Assembly: GCA_033762055.1 (NCBI GenBank)
Contig: JANRLZ010000008.1
Location: 1-14,048, forward strand
DNA length: 14,048 nt
Direction of reading: 5' to 3'
Source: M3007 sp033762055
GTDB lineage: Bacteria; Bacteroidota; Bacteroidia; Chitinophagales; Saprospiraceae
Shown: piece after piece, positions 7,352 to 13,749 of the stretch
Numbering within the stretch: the stretch's first letter is position 1
How the letters are laid out: every line of letters starts with the position of its first letter
Position numbers and translations under genes: made by a program
The notes under the pieces: generated by a model
What the model saw: only the letters and a program-made list of their open reading frames with translations
What the model was told of the DNA's origin: nothing
Databases searched by the model: none

Positions 7352-8392
7352 ATGTGGTGGAAAATTCTGTCAGTTCTGCTTGTTCTTTACGCCCTTGCAG
7401 CCGGTATGCTGGTGCCGCTCAAGCCGGGCATTGTTTATGTCCGTCCCGAATCGGCCCGCTCGGGCGATTCGATTCGGGTGTCATTTCATGGTTATAACAC
7501 GCATTATACCCAAAGCCGGCCCGAAGAAATTCGCGTTTGGTTGCAATACGATTCGACCAATGCCATCCTGGGGCGTTCGTTGGCAATAGCAAACGATACC
7601 ACCCTGTCAGCCGATTTTCTCCTGCCCGCTGATTTGCCCCGACCCACTCCGTCGGTGATGCTCAATGCCATTATTGACCATCCGGTAGAAGGCGTTTCGC
7701 TGTTGCCGGATGCCCTCGAAGTGGTGCGCGATACCGCCGCTCGGTCGGGGGCCAGCTGGACGGCCACGCCGGTTTCCGGACTGCATATCGTCAAGGATTT
7801 CAGTTATCCGTACCGGAACGTCATTTATGAAAGCATCCGGAATACCTATTACCATGTTCCGATGTGGTTTGCCCTGATGTTTTTGTTTGTCATGTCGGTC
7901 TGGCACAGCCTGGTTTTTTTGAAAAAAGGCGAACTCGACGCCGACCGCAAAGCAGCTGCCTATGCGGAAGCGGGCTTGTTGTTTGGCCTGATGGGATTGG
8001 TAACAGGTATGTTGTGGGCGCACTACACCTGGGGAGCCGCCTGGAGCAACGACATTAAACAACTCATGACCGCCGTGGCTTTGCTCATTTATCTTGCCTA
8101 TTTCATTTTGCGCCGTTCGTTCGACGAGCCGGAGAAAGGCGCCCGCTTGTCGGCGGTGTATAATATCTTTGCTTTTTCTTCGCTGATTCCGCTCCTGTAT
8201 ATCGTCCCGCGTATGTTTGCCAGTTTACACCCGGGTTCCACAGGCAATCCGGCTTTTGGCAGTCAGGACCTGGACAATACGATGCGGCTGGTGTTTTACC
8301 CGGCCATTCTGGGTTTTACGGGTATTGGCTTCTGGCTGGCTGAATTGCGTTTCCGGGCTAAAAGGGTGGAAGATCGTTTGCTTGGTTTGTAA
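7352..8392 (+). CDS. ccmC: Heme-handling protein CcmC with enlarged periplasmic loop 1
   Basis: CcmC passes heme to the chaperone CcmE on the periplasmic side of the inner membrane. The core is clear: HVPMWF (168-173, with His168 the probable first axial ligand), TGMLWAHYTWGAAWSND (218-234, the tryptophan-rich heme-binding motif, with Asn where WWD proteins usually have Trp) and FASLHPGS (289-296, with His293 the probable second ligand). There are six membrane segments, about 4-22, 170-190, 206-224, 238-254, 268-287 and 312-331. At 346 residues it is some 100 longer than the classical protein. The excess lies between segment 1 and His168, where residues about 25-160 look like a beta-rich periplasmic domain (VYVRPESARSGDSIRVSFHG). 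ATG 7352 is chosen over an upstream in-frame ATG at 7292 because the latter overlaps ccmB and spoils the first membrane segment. Confidence 0.9.
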   Translation: MWWKILSVLLVLYALAAGMLVPLKPGIVYVRPESARSGDSIRVSFHGYNTHYTQSRPEEIRVWLQYDSTNAILGRSLAIANDTTLSADFLLPADLPRPTPSVMLNAIIDHPVEGVSLLPDALEVVRDTAARSGASWTATPVSGLHIVKDFSYPYRNVIYESIRNTYYHVPMWFALMFLFVMSVWHSLVFLKKGELDADRKAAAYAEAGLLFGLMGLVTGMLWAHYTWGAAWSNDIKQLMTAVALLIYLAYFILRRSFDEPEKGARLSAVYNIFAFSSLIPLLYIVPRMFASLHPGSTGNPAFGSQDLDNTMRLVFYPAILGFTGIGFWLAELRFRAKRVEDRLLGL

Positions 8393-8414
8393 ATAGTATT
8401 TACCCTAAAAAACG

Positions 8415-8456
8415 TGAGGCGCGGAGCATGCAGTAAAACTGCCGCTCCGCGCCTCA
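8415..8456. terminator. Bidirectional intrinsic terminator
   Basis: TGAGGCGCGGAGC (8415-8427) pairs perfectly with GCTCCGCGCCTCA (8444-8456), a 13-bp stem. An inner GCAGT/ACTGC stem sits in the loop. A T-run follows on plus (8461-8465), and on minus the transcript would read TTTTTT from 8412-8407. It sits between the convergent ends of ccmC (8392) and the glycosyltransferase gene (8479) and should stop both. Confidence 0.92.
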
Positions 8457-8478
8457 TGATTTTTATACGCCTGAAAAA

Positions 8479-10014
8479 TTAACGGAAGTTCAGGTGTTTG
8501 ATCGAGTAGTAGCAAATGGTGCCAAAGCCCAGTGCCAGCATCGAGTGGAAGAGTACAAAAGCCGTGTTGTCGGTCACCAGGCCGATGATAACAGCGGCAG
8601 TGAAAATCAACGACATGATGCCTTCAGCAATCGTGATCCACGAAATTTTACGCGCTACATAGGAGGCTTTCTGGAAAGCCGACTGGTTTTCACCGTATTT
8701 CGGGGTGCGTACGAAGGCTGAAACCTTGCCACGCAAACCCTCTACCACGGCTACCGCGTTGTAGAGCGACAAGCCAAGCGAAATCGGCATAAACGAGATA
8801 AACAAGCCGAAGAAACGCACTTTTTCCCAGAATGTGGGCGGCGCCGAACGGTTGATGGCTGCCGAGATATTGGCTGTGTAGGAAATAGCGGCTACGGAGA
8901 ACAAGCCCAGTACCGAGAATGAAAGGAAGTGTGTCGAGATGCCGAGTTCGCTAAATGCAAAGGCAAGCGGAACGCTCGAAATGGCTGCGATAAATACCCA
9001 GAGGAACACCCCGTAAGCCGTGAGCTGGCTCATAGCGTGCATTTTCTGGATACCGGTCAGTTTGTCGGTCTTCCACACTAATTTCATGAGTTTGCGCACG
9101 TTTTGCGCGCCGCCTTTGTTCCAGCGGAACTGCTGTCCCTTGAGCGCATTCATGTCAACAGGCAGTTCGGCAGGACTGCCGAGTTTTTCCAGATACTGGA
9201 TTTTGTATCCCATGATTTGGGCGCGGAAACTCAGGTCAAGGTCTTCTGTGAGCGTATCGCTTTGCCAGCCGCCGGCTTCATTGATGACGTTTTTGCGCCA
9301 GACGCCGGCGGTGCCGTTAAACTGGAGCAGGAGGTTGCCATAGGAGCGGCCGGCCTGTTCGACGGTGAAGTGAACGTTCAATTGCAGGGCCTGCAATTTG
9401 GTAAGCATGCTGTGGTCGGCGTTGATGTGTTCCCAGCGTGTCTGCACGATGCCGACTTTAGGGTCTTCAAAATAAGCCATTGTGGTGCGCAGGAAATCGG
9501 GACGTGGTGTGAAGTCGGCGTCAAAGATGGCCACAAAATCGCCTTTTACCAGCGGCATGGCTTCCTGCAGGGCGCCGGCCTTGTAGCCCTGGCGGTTCAC
9601 GCGGTGTACGTGTTCGATGTCGTAACCCTCTGCTTTCAGTTGGGCTACCTTGGCGGCCACAATTCCGACCGTTTCATCGGTGGAATCGTCGAGTACCTGG
9701 ATCTGGAATTTGTTTTTGGGATATTCTTGCGCAGCCACATAGTCAATGATGCGCTCGGCCACGTACATTTCATTGTACATGGGTAACTGCACCGTTACAA
9801 ACGGCACATTTTCGTCGGTTGGGCCGTATTGTTTGTAGCGAATCTCCGGGTTCTCCTTGTGGTACTTTTTGTAGAGGTACAACAGGTGAAATTGCAGGAG
9901 GGCGTAGATGGTCACCCCGCTCATGGCGAGGAAATAAATGAGCAGCATCAGGTACCCAAAGTCCACAAACGCCTGATACTGAAATGCCTCGAAAAGAGAA
10001 TGAAGACCGTACAT
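8479..10014 (-). CDS. Family 2 glycosyltransferase, CslA/cellulose-synthase-like
   Basis: This 511-residue processive-type inner-membrane glycosyltransferase has one membrane segment near 20-45. A cytosolic GT-A domain follows with the D,D,D,QxxRW pattern: LDDSTDET (Asp109/Asp110), FDADF (Asp165, Asp167), TLTEDLD (Asp258 as probable base) and QQFRW (294-298). Then come four or five C-terminal membrane segments, about 330-355, 365-385, 405-427, 455-478 and 483-505. The layout and phrases such as VQLPMYNE and LDDSTDE resemble plant CslA/CslC mannan or glucan synthases and their bacterial relatives. The sugar and product cannot be read from the sequence; an envelope or capsule polysaccharide or glycolipid is plausible. 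It follows the DPM1-like gene after 49 bp with no terminator between, so the two are probably cotranscribed. Its transcript ends at the hairpin at 8415-8456. Confidence 0.88.
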   Translation of the reverse strand: MYGLHSLFEAFQYQAFVDFGYLMLLIYFLAMSGVTIYALLQFHLLYLYKKYHKENPEIRYKQYGPTDENVPFVTVQLPMYNEMYVAERIIDYVAAQEYPKNKFQIQVLDDSTDETVGIVAAKVAQLKAEGYDIEHVHRVNRQGYKAGALQEAMPLVKGDFVAIFDADFTPRPDFLRTTMAYFEDPKVGIVQTRWEHINADHSMLTKLQALQLNVHFTVEQAGRSYGNLLLQFNGTAGVWRKNVINEAGGWQSDTLTEDLDLSFRAQIMGYKIQYLEKLGSPAELPVDMNALKGQQFRWNKGGAQNVRKLMKLVWKTDKLTGIQKMHAMSQLTAYGVFLWVFIAAISSVPLAFAFSELGISTHFLSFSVLGLFSVAAISYTANISAAINRSAPPTFWEKVRFFGLFISFMPISLGLSLYNAVAVVEGLRGKVSAFVRTPKYGENQSAFQKASYVARKISWITIAEGIMSLIFTAAVIIGLVTDNTAFVLFHSMLALGFGTICYYSIKHLNFR

Positions 10015-10063
10015 ATTTGAGTTGGTGAGTTGTTTTTAGCCTGATTTGCCGGAAATCTGTTGG

Positions 10064-10771
10064 TCAATCCAGCAATCGAAAGATGGTGGTTATGATTTTC
10101 CAGCCGGCCAGCACAGTTCCTTTAATGGTTCCGGAAACCTTGCTATGCCCTGCCGCTCTTTTTCTGTATCGAACGGGTACTTCCGCGCAGCGGAGCTTCA
10201 TTTTTGCCGCCCGCACCTGCATCTCTACCGTCCAGCCAAAATTTTTATCGCGCATCCCCATATTTTTCAACGCTTCCCATCGTATGGCTCTGAACGGCCC
10301 CAAATCGCTGAAACGGTAGCCATAAAAGAGCCGGATCATCGCAGGCGCCAGCCAATTGCCAAACCGCTGCGGAAAAGTCATCGCGCCTGCTTCCATTCCC
10401 CCCAATCGCCGAGATCCGATCACCAGGTCTTTGCCCTCTTCCAGAATCGGCGCTATTATCGCAGGCAGTTCTTCGGGAAAATCGGAAAAATCGCCATCAA
10501 TAAATACCACAATTTCGGGCTGTTCGGACGGTGGTAAATTTTCCAGGTAACGCATTCCGGCAAGACAGGCGTTGCCATAACCACGTTCCGGCTGACTCAC
10601 CACGATAGCGCCCGCTGCTTTTGCTACTTCCGTCGTCTTGTCTGTCGAGCCATTATCGCATACAATTATTTGTCGAACCCGGTCTTTGGGCAGATTTTTC
10701 AGGACCAAAGGCAGGGCTTTTTCTTCATTCCAGGCCGGAATCAGCACATCAATCCTCGTTTTTTGCGTCAT
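10064..10771 (-). CDS. Family 2 glycosyltransferase, DPM1-like
   Basis: This 235-residue cytosolic GT-A enzyme has IPAWNEE (11-17), CDNGSTDKT (38-46), the metal-binding FIDGDFSD (90-97) and the C-terminal SDLGPFRAIRW (155-165) and KRAAGHSKVSG (204-214) found in dolichyl- or polyprenyl-phosphate mannosyltransferase-like proteins. It has no membrane domain of its own. The expected reaction is sugar transfer from a nucleotide-sugar to a lipid phosphate or similar acceptor; the real substrate is unknown. The frame is also open to a TTG at 10813, but that TTG lies inside the predicted -7 box (10811-10818), so I use ATG 10771, which starts just before the first beta-strand as is normal for the family. 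It is the first gene of a pair with the CslA-like enzyme. Confidence 0.87.
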   Translation of the reverse strand: MTQKTRIDVLIPAWNEEKALPLVLKNLPKDRVRQIIVCDNGSTDKTTEVAKAAGAIVVSQPERGYGNACLAGMRYLENLPPSEQPEIVVFIDGDFSDFPEELPAIIAPILEEGKDLVIGSRRLGGMEAGAMTFPQRFGNWLAPAMIRLFYGYRFSDLGPFRAIRWEALKNMGMRDKNFGWTVEMQVRAAKMKLRCAEVPVRYRKRAAGHSKVSGTIKGTVLAGWKIITTIFRLLD

Positions 10772-10810
10772 TTTCAAAAGTTCGTCCGGCTTGCTTTGGC
10801 TAAGGCGATG

Positions 10811-10818
10811 CAAAAGTA
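10811..10818 (-). promoter_or_regulatory. Putative -7 box of glycosyltransferase pair
   Basis: The minus strand reads TACTTTTG, a full match to TAnnTTTG, 39 bases upstream of ATG 10771. A TTTC at 10839-10836, 17 bases further up, may be a poor -33 element. The position argues against translation starting at the TTG at 10813. Confidence 0.55.
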
Positions 10819-11302
10819 TATAAGGCAGTTAAGAGAAAGTTAAAAAGCGTTAAGATTTTGAGGTTAAAGTTTTGCAAATAATCGTTGGCAAAGCAAGCGA
10901 CGGGGCCGACCGGGTTGGCAGACGTGACTTTTCCGGTCTTCAAAATCATGTTTTGAAAACCTTCCGGGCGTGGCTTTTTTTGTTAAAAATACGAGAATTT
11001 TTACGGTTAATACAAAATGAAATTTGGAATCAAAAGGCAGGGTATTGTCGCCTAAAAAGCCCCTCGAAGGCCTTTTTGCCCTGATTTGAGTGGCTGCGAA
11101 GGGAAAATGAGTGTTAAAATTTTAACACTTCAAAAAGTTGAACAGCGAATTTTTGCAATAAAAAAGCAGGCCCGACCAGCATCCTGACAGTTCCATTTTT
11201 TCAAAAAAATGACCTCCCGGTGTGGCTGTTTTTTATTCGTTGTATACAGCCCGGGCCGACAAAAAATGTTGATTCAGGCGGGGGACTTCTCCCTGGAATG
11301 GC
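10819..11302. other. Gene-free stretch with palindrome and hairpins
   Basis: No open frame here resembles a protein. The stretch is AT-rich and carries several foldable elements. GCCGAC/GTTGGC lies at 10905-10919. A 10-bp stem with one mismatch (10935-10961) is followed by T7 at 10975-10981. There is an AAAAAG/CTTTTT-bounded hairpin (11054-11077), a 20-bp perfect palindrome (11110-11129), CATTTTTT/AAAAAATG (11194-11211) and GGCTGT/ACAGCC (11224-11251). GGCCCG (11169-11174) can pair with CGGGCC (11252-11257) around the last two. I found no full TAnnTTTG box on either strand, so a small RNA is possible but unproven. Confidence 0.5.
11110..11129. repeat. Perfect 20-bp palindrome
   Basis: AGTGTTAAAA is followed directly by its reverse complement TTTTAACACT. 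The symmetry without a spacer fits an operator for a dimeric regulator better than an RNA hairpin, because a loop would cost the inner A:T pairs. No gene start is close: the nearest are about 300 bp away on either side. Confidence 0.6.
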
Positions 11303-11312
11303 CGAAAAACAA

Positions 11313-11343
11313 AATCGGCGCCCCGTACCACGGAGCGCCGATT
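11313..11343 (-). terminator. Intrinsic terminator of tRNA-Gln
   Basis: AATCGGCGC (11313-11321) pairs with GCGCCGATT (11335-11343), with three further pairs inside (CCG/CGG) after one mismatch. In the minus direction the stem is followed by a T-rich run (TTTTGTTTTT, 11312-11303). It lies 10 bases past the tRNA 3' end. Confidence 0.88.
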
Positions 11344-11353
11344 GTTAAAAAAG

Positions 11354-11424
11354 TTGGGTCGCAAGGACTCGAACCCTGAAAAACAGAACCAAAATCTGCT
11401 GTGTTACCATTACACCACGACCCA
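11354..11424 (-). tRNA. trnQ: tRNA-Gln (anticodon TTG)
   Basis: Read on minus, this 71-base stretch folds into a full cloverleaf. The acceptor stem is TGGGTCG/CGACCCA, the D stem GTGT/ACAC and the anticodon stem GCAGA/TCTGT with one G:T pair. The loop is TTTTGGT, giving anticodon TTG, which reads CAA (and CAG by wobble). A four-base variable region and T arm CAGGG-TTCGAGT-CCTTG follow. The discriminator is A, and CCA is not encoded. It has its own promoter (11443-11473) and terminator (11313-11343). I see no duplicated 3' end that would mark an integration site. Confidence 0.96.
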
Positions 11425-11442
11425 ATGCTTCAAAAAGCGGGG

Positions 11443-11473
11443 CAAAATTAGCACCTCTTTTTGGAGTGCGCAA
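11443..11473 (-). promoter_or_regulatory. Promoter of tRNA-Gln (TTG-N20-TAATTTTG)
   Basis: On minus, TTG (11473-11471) is followed after 20 bases by TAATTTTG (11450-11443), a full match to the Bacteroidota TTG-N17-23-TAnnTTTG promoter. Transcription would start near 11437, about a dozen bases before the mature tRNA 5' end. This is the best-formed promoter in the window. Confidence 0.8.
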
Positions 11474-11507
11474 GGCAAGGCGGAAAAATTTCCGGAAAAA
11501 AATCAAT

Positions 11508-11933
11508 TCAGACCCGATACCAGTACTGGGTGCGATAAAACGGCCCCAAATAGCCGCGCACTACCAGCGTGTTCGGGTCGCCGTCTTTGAGCCAGAGTTT
11601 GCAGTCGTACCATTTGCCTTTTTCAGGATCGAGAATGCTGCCTGATTGCCAATGGCCCGATTTTTCTTTCATATTCACCAACACAATCATGCCCAGTATA
11701 GGCTGGTTTTTGCGTTCGCCCGGACATTTATCGCACAAACGATCGGGCGATGACTTGAGCAGTTTGGTTACTTTGCCATACAACTTGCCATCACCTCCAA
11801 CGAACAGTTCAACATGGCTTTTTGCCTCGCCGGTTTCGTCGTCAATGGTTTTCCAGGCGCCCGTGATGCTTTGTGCCTGAAGGGTCGCGCTCCAGCCGCA
11901 AAGCAGCAGCGCGAGAAAAAGCGTTTGTTTCAT
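11508..11933 (-). CDS. DUF2147 family secreted protein
   Basis: This 141-residue protein has a Sec signal peptide with cleavage near LQAQ (residues 18-21). The mature part matches the DUF2147 (PF09917) pattern: GAWKTIDDETGEAKSHVELF (25-44), GKLYGKVTKLLK, CDKCPGERKNQPILGMIVLVNMK, SGSILDPEKGKWYDCKLWL and a final LGPFYRTQYWYRV. The fold is thought to be lipocalin-like and the function unknown. The CDKC pair with a third Cys further on could form a disulfide or bind metal. It has its own promoter at 11955-11985. I see no convincing terminator after its stop, so reading into tRNA-Gln is possible. Confidence 0.9.
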   Translation of the reverse strand: MKQTLFLALLLCGWSATLQAQSITGAWKTIDDETGEAKSHVELFVGGDGKLYGKVTKLLKSSPDRLCDKCPGERKNQPILGMIVLVNMKEKSGHWQSGSILDPEKGKWYDCKLWLKDGDPNTLVVRGYLGPFYRTQYWYRV

Positions 11934-11954
11934 AATCGAGAAAGTCTAATGATC

Positions 11955-11985
11955 CGAAAGTAATCAGACCGGTGCTTGTTCACAA
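11955..11985 (-). promoter_or_regulatory. Putative promoter of DUF2147 gene
   Basis: On minus, TTG (11985-11983, within TTTG) is followed after 20 bases by TACTTTCG (11962-11955), one base from TAnnTTTG. The start would be about 16 bases before the ATG at 11933. The -33 part directly abuts the T-run of the bTHX terminator. Confidence 0.6.
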
Positions 11986-11987
11986 AA

Positions 11988-12022
11988 AAAACTTGCTCGT
12001 CAAAGATTGGCGAGCAAGTTTT
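11988..12022 (-). terminator. Intrinsic terminator of bTHX gene
   Basis: AAAACTTGCTCG (11988-11999) pairs perfectly with CGAGCAAGTTTT (12011-12022) around an 11-base loop. On minus the stem ends in Ts that continue into the run from 11991 to 11984. It begins seven bases after the bTHX stop codon. Confidence 0.88.
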
Positions 12023-12028
12023 ATGCAT

Positions 12029-12142
12029 TCAGGCGGTCGCTTTTTTGGTGGCAGCGCGTTGTTTGCGGATGCTGGGGCGGCTGTTGCCGTTCGAACCGCG
12101 GCGGATTTTGCCGCGCTTGGTCTTGAAATCTCCTTTGCCCAT
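12029..12142 (-). CDS. Small ribosomal subunit protein bTHX
   Basis: This 37-residue, very basic protein starts MGKGDFKTKRGKIRRGSNG and continues NSRPSIRKQ with an Ala/Thr/Lys tail. It matches the bTHX (30S protein THX) signature MGKGDxKTKRGKIxxGSxGxSRP. In Thermus the protein sits in the head of the 30S subunit and stabilises packed 16S rRNA helices; it is widespread in Bacteroidota. The ATG at 12142 is chosen because homology begins exactly there. The frame is open further upstream, but that part runs through the predicted promoter and into the DUF547 gene. The gene has its own -7 box (12181-12188) and terminator (11988-12022), so it is a single-gene unit. Confidence 0.93.
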   Translation of the reverse strand: MGKGDFKTKRGKIRRGSNGNSRPSIRKQRAATKKATA

Positions 12143-12180
12143 GTGTGCGTTTGGCTGGTTGTTTTTGTGAAAATGGAGGG

Positions 12181-12188
12181 CAAATGTA
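12181..12188 (-). promoter_or_regulatory. Putative -7 box of bTHX gene
   Basis: On minus it reads TACATTTG, a full match to TAnnTTTG, 38 bases upstream of the bTHX ATG. The expected -33 position has only a weak GTG-type match (12210-12208). It lies in the 88-bp gap after the DUF547 stop. Confidence 0.6.
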
Positions 12189-12230
12189 CGCAAGGATTCG
12201 AATAATGCACAGGTTTTAGCGGCTGTTTGA

Positions 12231-13010
12231 TTACTTCGCTTCGTTGAGACTCCACTGATAATCGAGAAATGAAATATCGGTCGTTTCACGCAACGGTGTT
12301 GCCGCGTACCGATTCAAATAGGCGCGTAAAGACCCCGCATCGCGTTCAAAGTCGCTGCGAAACCATTTGAAAATCTCGGAAACCCGCGCTTTTTCTCCTG
12401 ATAGCTGGTTCCGCAAGGGATCGTTGACAAACCCGCGCATGCCATCATCCAGTTGTTTTTCGAGATTTTCTGCCGTATAGGCTTCGTTGCGAAGACGCGG
12501 ACAGGAATAAGAGGCACAATTGATCGCAGCATGGATGCGTGCATCCTTGAAAACCGGACGCAGGATATTGTGCTCAATGTTGTTTAAATCGTAGGTAAAT
12601 CCTTGAATTTTGATGAATTTGATATCCCACACAGAGTTGACAAATGCAAGTCCGCGTCGAATATCCTTGATGCTTTCTACCGGATAATTTCGCACGATCA
12701 GTTGCACGGTGTAGGCGTTGTAGGCGTTGATCCAGTAAGCCATCTGCTCGGCGCGCGTCCAGCCTTGCTCGGATGGATGGGCCGATTCGAGTACGCGCAG
12801 GTAGCGGTTGAGTTCGGCGCTGTCCTGAATAAATCCCTTGTAATGCACAAAGCCGTCAGCGGCAACGTGTTTTTTCAGCAGTGCATCCCATATTTCGTGT
12901 GTCACGGGTTTCGACACGACATTGCGTTTGATGGCGCGGCAGTTGGAACAGGTAAACCAAACTGTCAGGACGACCGTACACAGGAGCAGCAATCCGATAA
13001 TTTTTTTCAT
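12231..13010 (-). CDS. DUF547 domain protein, exported or membrane-anchored
   Basis: This 259-residue protein has an N-terminal hydrophobic segment (about 4-20), followed by two Cys residues (21 and 24) but no good lipobox, so it is a signal peptide or membrane anchor. The rest fits DUF547 (PF04784): AYWINAYNAYTVQLI (91-105), IKDIRRG, SVWDIKF, LNNIEHNILRP (142-152) and IHAAINCASYSCPRL (159-173) with paired Cys, then a C-terminal helical part. The conserved Cys and His in HAAINCAS recall a thiol-peptidase or transglutaminase-like core, but the reaction is unknown. It follows the TIGR04283-type glycosyltransferase after 29 bp and is probably in the same operon. Confidence 0.88.
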   Translation of the reverse strand: MKKIIGLLLLCTVVLTVWFTCSNCRAIKRNVVSKPVTHEIWDALLKKHVAADGFVHYKGFIQDSAELNRYLRVLESAHPSEQGWTRAEQMAYWINAYNAYTVQLIVRNYPVESIKDIRRGLAFVNSVWDIKFIKIQGFTYDLNNIEHNILRPVFKDARIHAAINCASYSCPRLRNEAYTAENLEKQLDDGMRGFVNDPLRNQLSGEKARVSEIFKWFRSDFERDAGSLRAYLNRYAATPLRETTDISFLDYQWSLNEAK

Positions 13011-13039
13011 GATGAATACTATCTGTTGTGATTTTAGAA

Positions 13040-13735
13040 TTAAAAGCGCAAAAAAGACTGGTAAAACCGTTTGATCTTACCGGGTTCAACGCCCCTGCGA
13101 AACATGAAAAAAGCGCCTGCATTGGCCAGTTGCACACGCAGCCAACTGTTTTTTTGATATTTCCGGGCCGAAATCAGCACGTATTTGGGTAAGATGCGCA
13201 AGGGATATTTCTTCATGGCCTTGCGCAAAAAATCGTATTCTTCCATTACAACATAGCGCTCGTCATAGCCCCCGAATTCCTCAAAAACAGTGCGCCGAAT
13301 AAAAAACGTTTTATCCCCGCCCTGGCACCAAAGCCATTGAAAACGAACAAAATATGCGTTGAATTTCAGTATCCGCCGCGGCGAATCAAATTGATAACGA
13401 TAACATCCCATCACTTGTCCGGCATTCATTTCCGCCAGAATATCGGCGGCAAAAGACGCCGGCGGCAGGGTGTCGGCATGTATAAAATACAGGATACCGG
13501 CCCGGGCTGTCCGGGCGCCGAGGTTCATTTGGGCGGCGCGACTGCAAACCGGGCAGACCAGCACCTGCGCTCCGGCGCTGTTGGCAATTGCGCGGGTATT
13601 GTCGCTGCTGTTGCCGTCCACCACAATAATTTCCTGCACCGCTTCGCCTCCGTGTTCCTGCAAATAAGCAAGCAGTCGCCCGATTTGCGCGGCCTCGTTG
13701 AGCGTAGGGATGATGATGGAGATGGTTTCGGGCAT
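13040..13735 (-). CDS. TIGR04283-type family 2 glycosyltransferase
   Basis: This 231-residue GT-A enzyme has IIIPTLNEA (7-15), VVDGNSSDNT (38-47), CSRAAQMNLGA (64-74), FIHADTLPP (84-92), QGGDKTFFIRR (138-148) and VMEEYDFLRKA (163-173). The RAAQMNxGA and HADTxLP phrases are typical of the TIGR04283 group, which databases name arsenosugar biosynthesis or rSAM/selenodomain-associated glycosyltransferase because of frequent neighbours. No radical SAM (ArsS) or ArsM gene is visible here, so the arsenosugar link is only a family-level hint. The extra CPVC pair at 61-64 is a local feature. It starts 14 bp after the ElaA-like gene and is followed by DUF547 after 29 bp, pointing to one operon. Confidence 0.87.
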   Translation of the reverse strand: MPETISIIIPTLNEAAQIGRLLAYLQEHGGEAVQEIIVVDGNSSDNTRAIANSAGAQVLVCPVCSRAAQMNLGARTARAGILYFIHADTLPPASFAADILAEMNAGQVMGCYRYQFDSPRRILKFNAYFVRFQWLWCQGGDKTFFIRRTVFEEFGGYDERYVVMEEYDFLRKAMKKYPLRILPKYVLISARKYQKNSWLRVQLANAGAFFMFRRGVEPGKIKRFYQSFLRF

Positions 13736-13749
13736 GACAGACGCGGGTG

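Noticed and set aside
9103..9786. 227-residue plus-strand open frame
   Set aside because: It is fully inside the CslA-like glycosyltransferase gene on the other strand; its Val/Gly/His/Phe-rich text is typical of a shadow frame.
10772..10813. 14-residue N-terminal extension of the DPM1-like glycosyltransferase from a TTG at 10813
   Set aside because: The TTG lies inside a perfect TAnnTTTG box, so it would not be in the mRNA; the ATG at 10771 fits the family start.
11354..11424. tRNA-Gln as the attachment site of an integrated element
   Set aside because: No repeat of the tRNA 3' end and no integrase or mobile genes are seen in the window; the flanking genes are ordinary.
11470..11507. Inverted repeat CGGAAA/TTTCCG after the DUF2147 stop as a terminator
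   Set aside because: The stem is only six pairs with a two-base loop and has no T-run on the 3' side in the minus direction.
12143..12289. 49-residue N-terminal extension of bTHX
   Set aside because: It runs through the bTHX promoter box and into the DUF547 coding region and has no family similarity.
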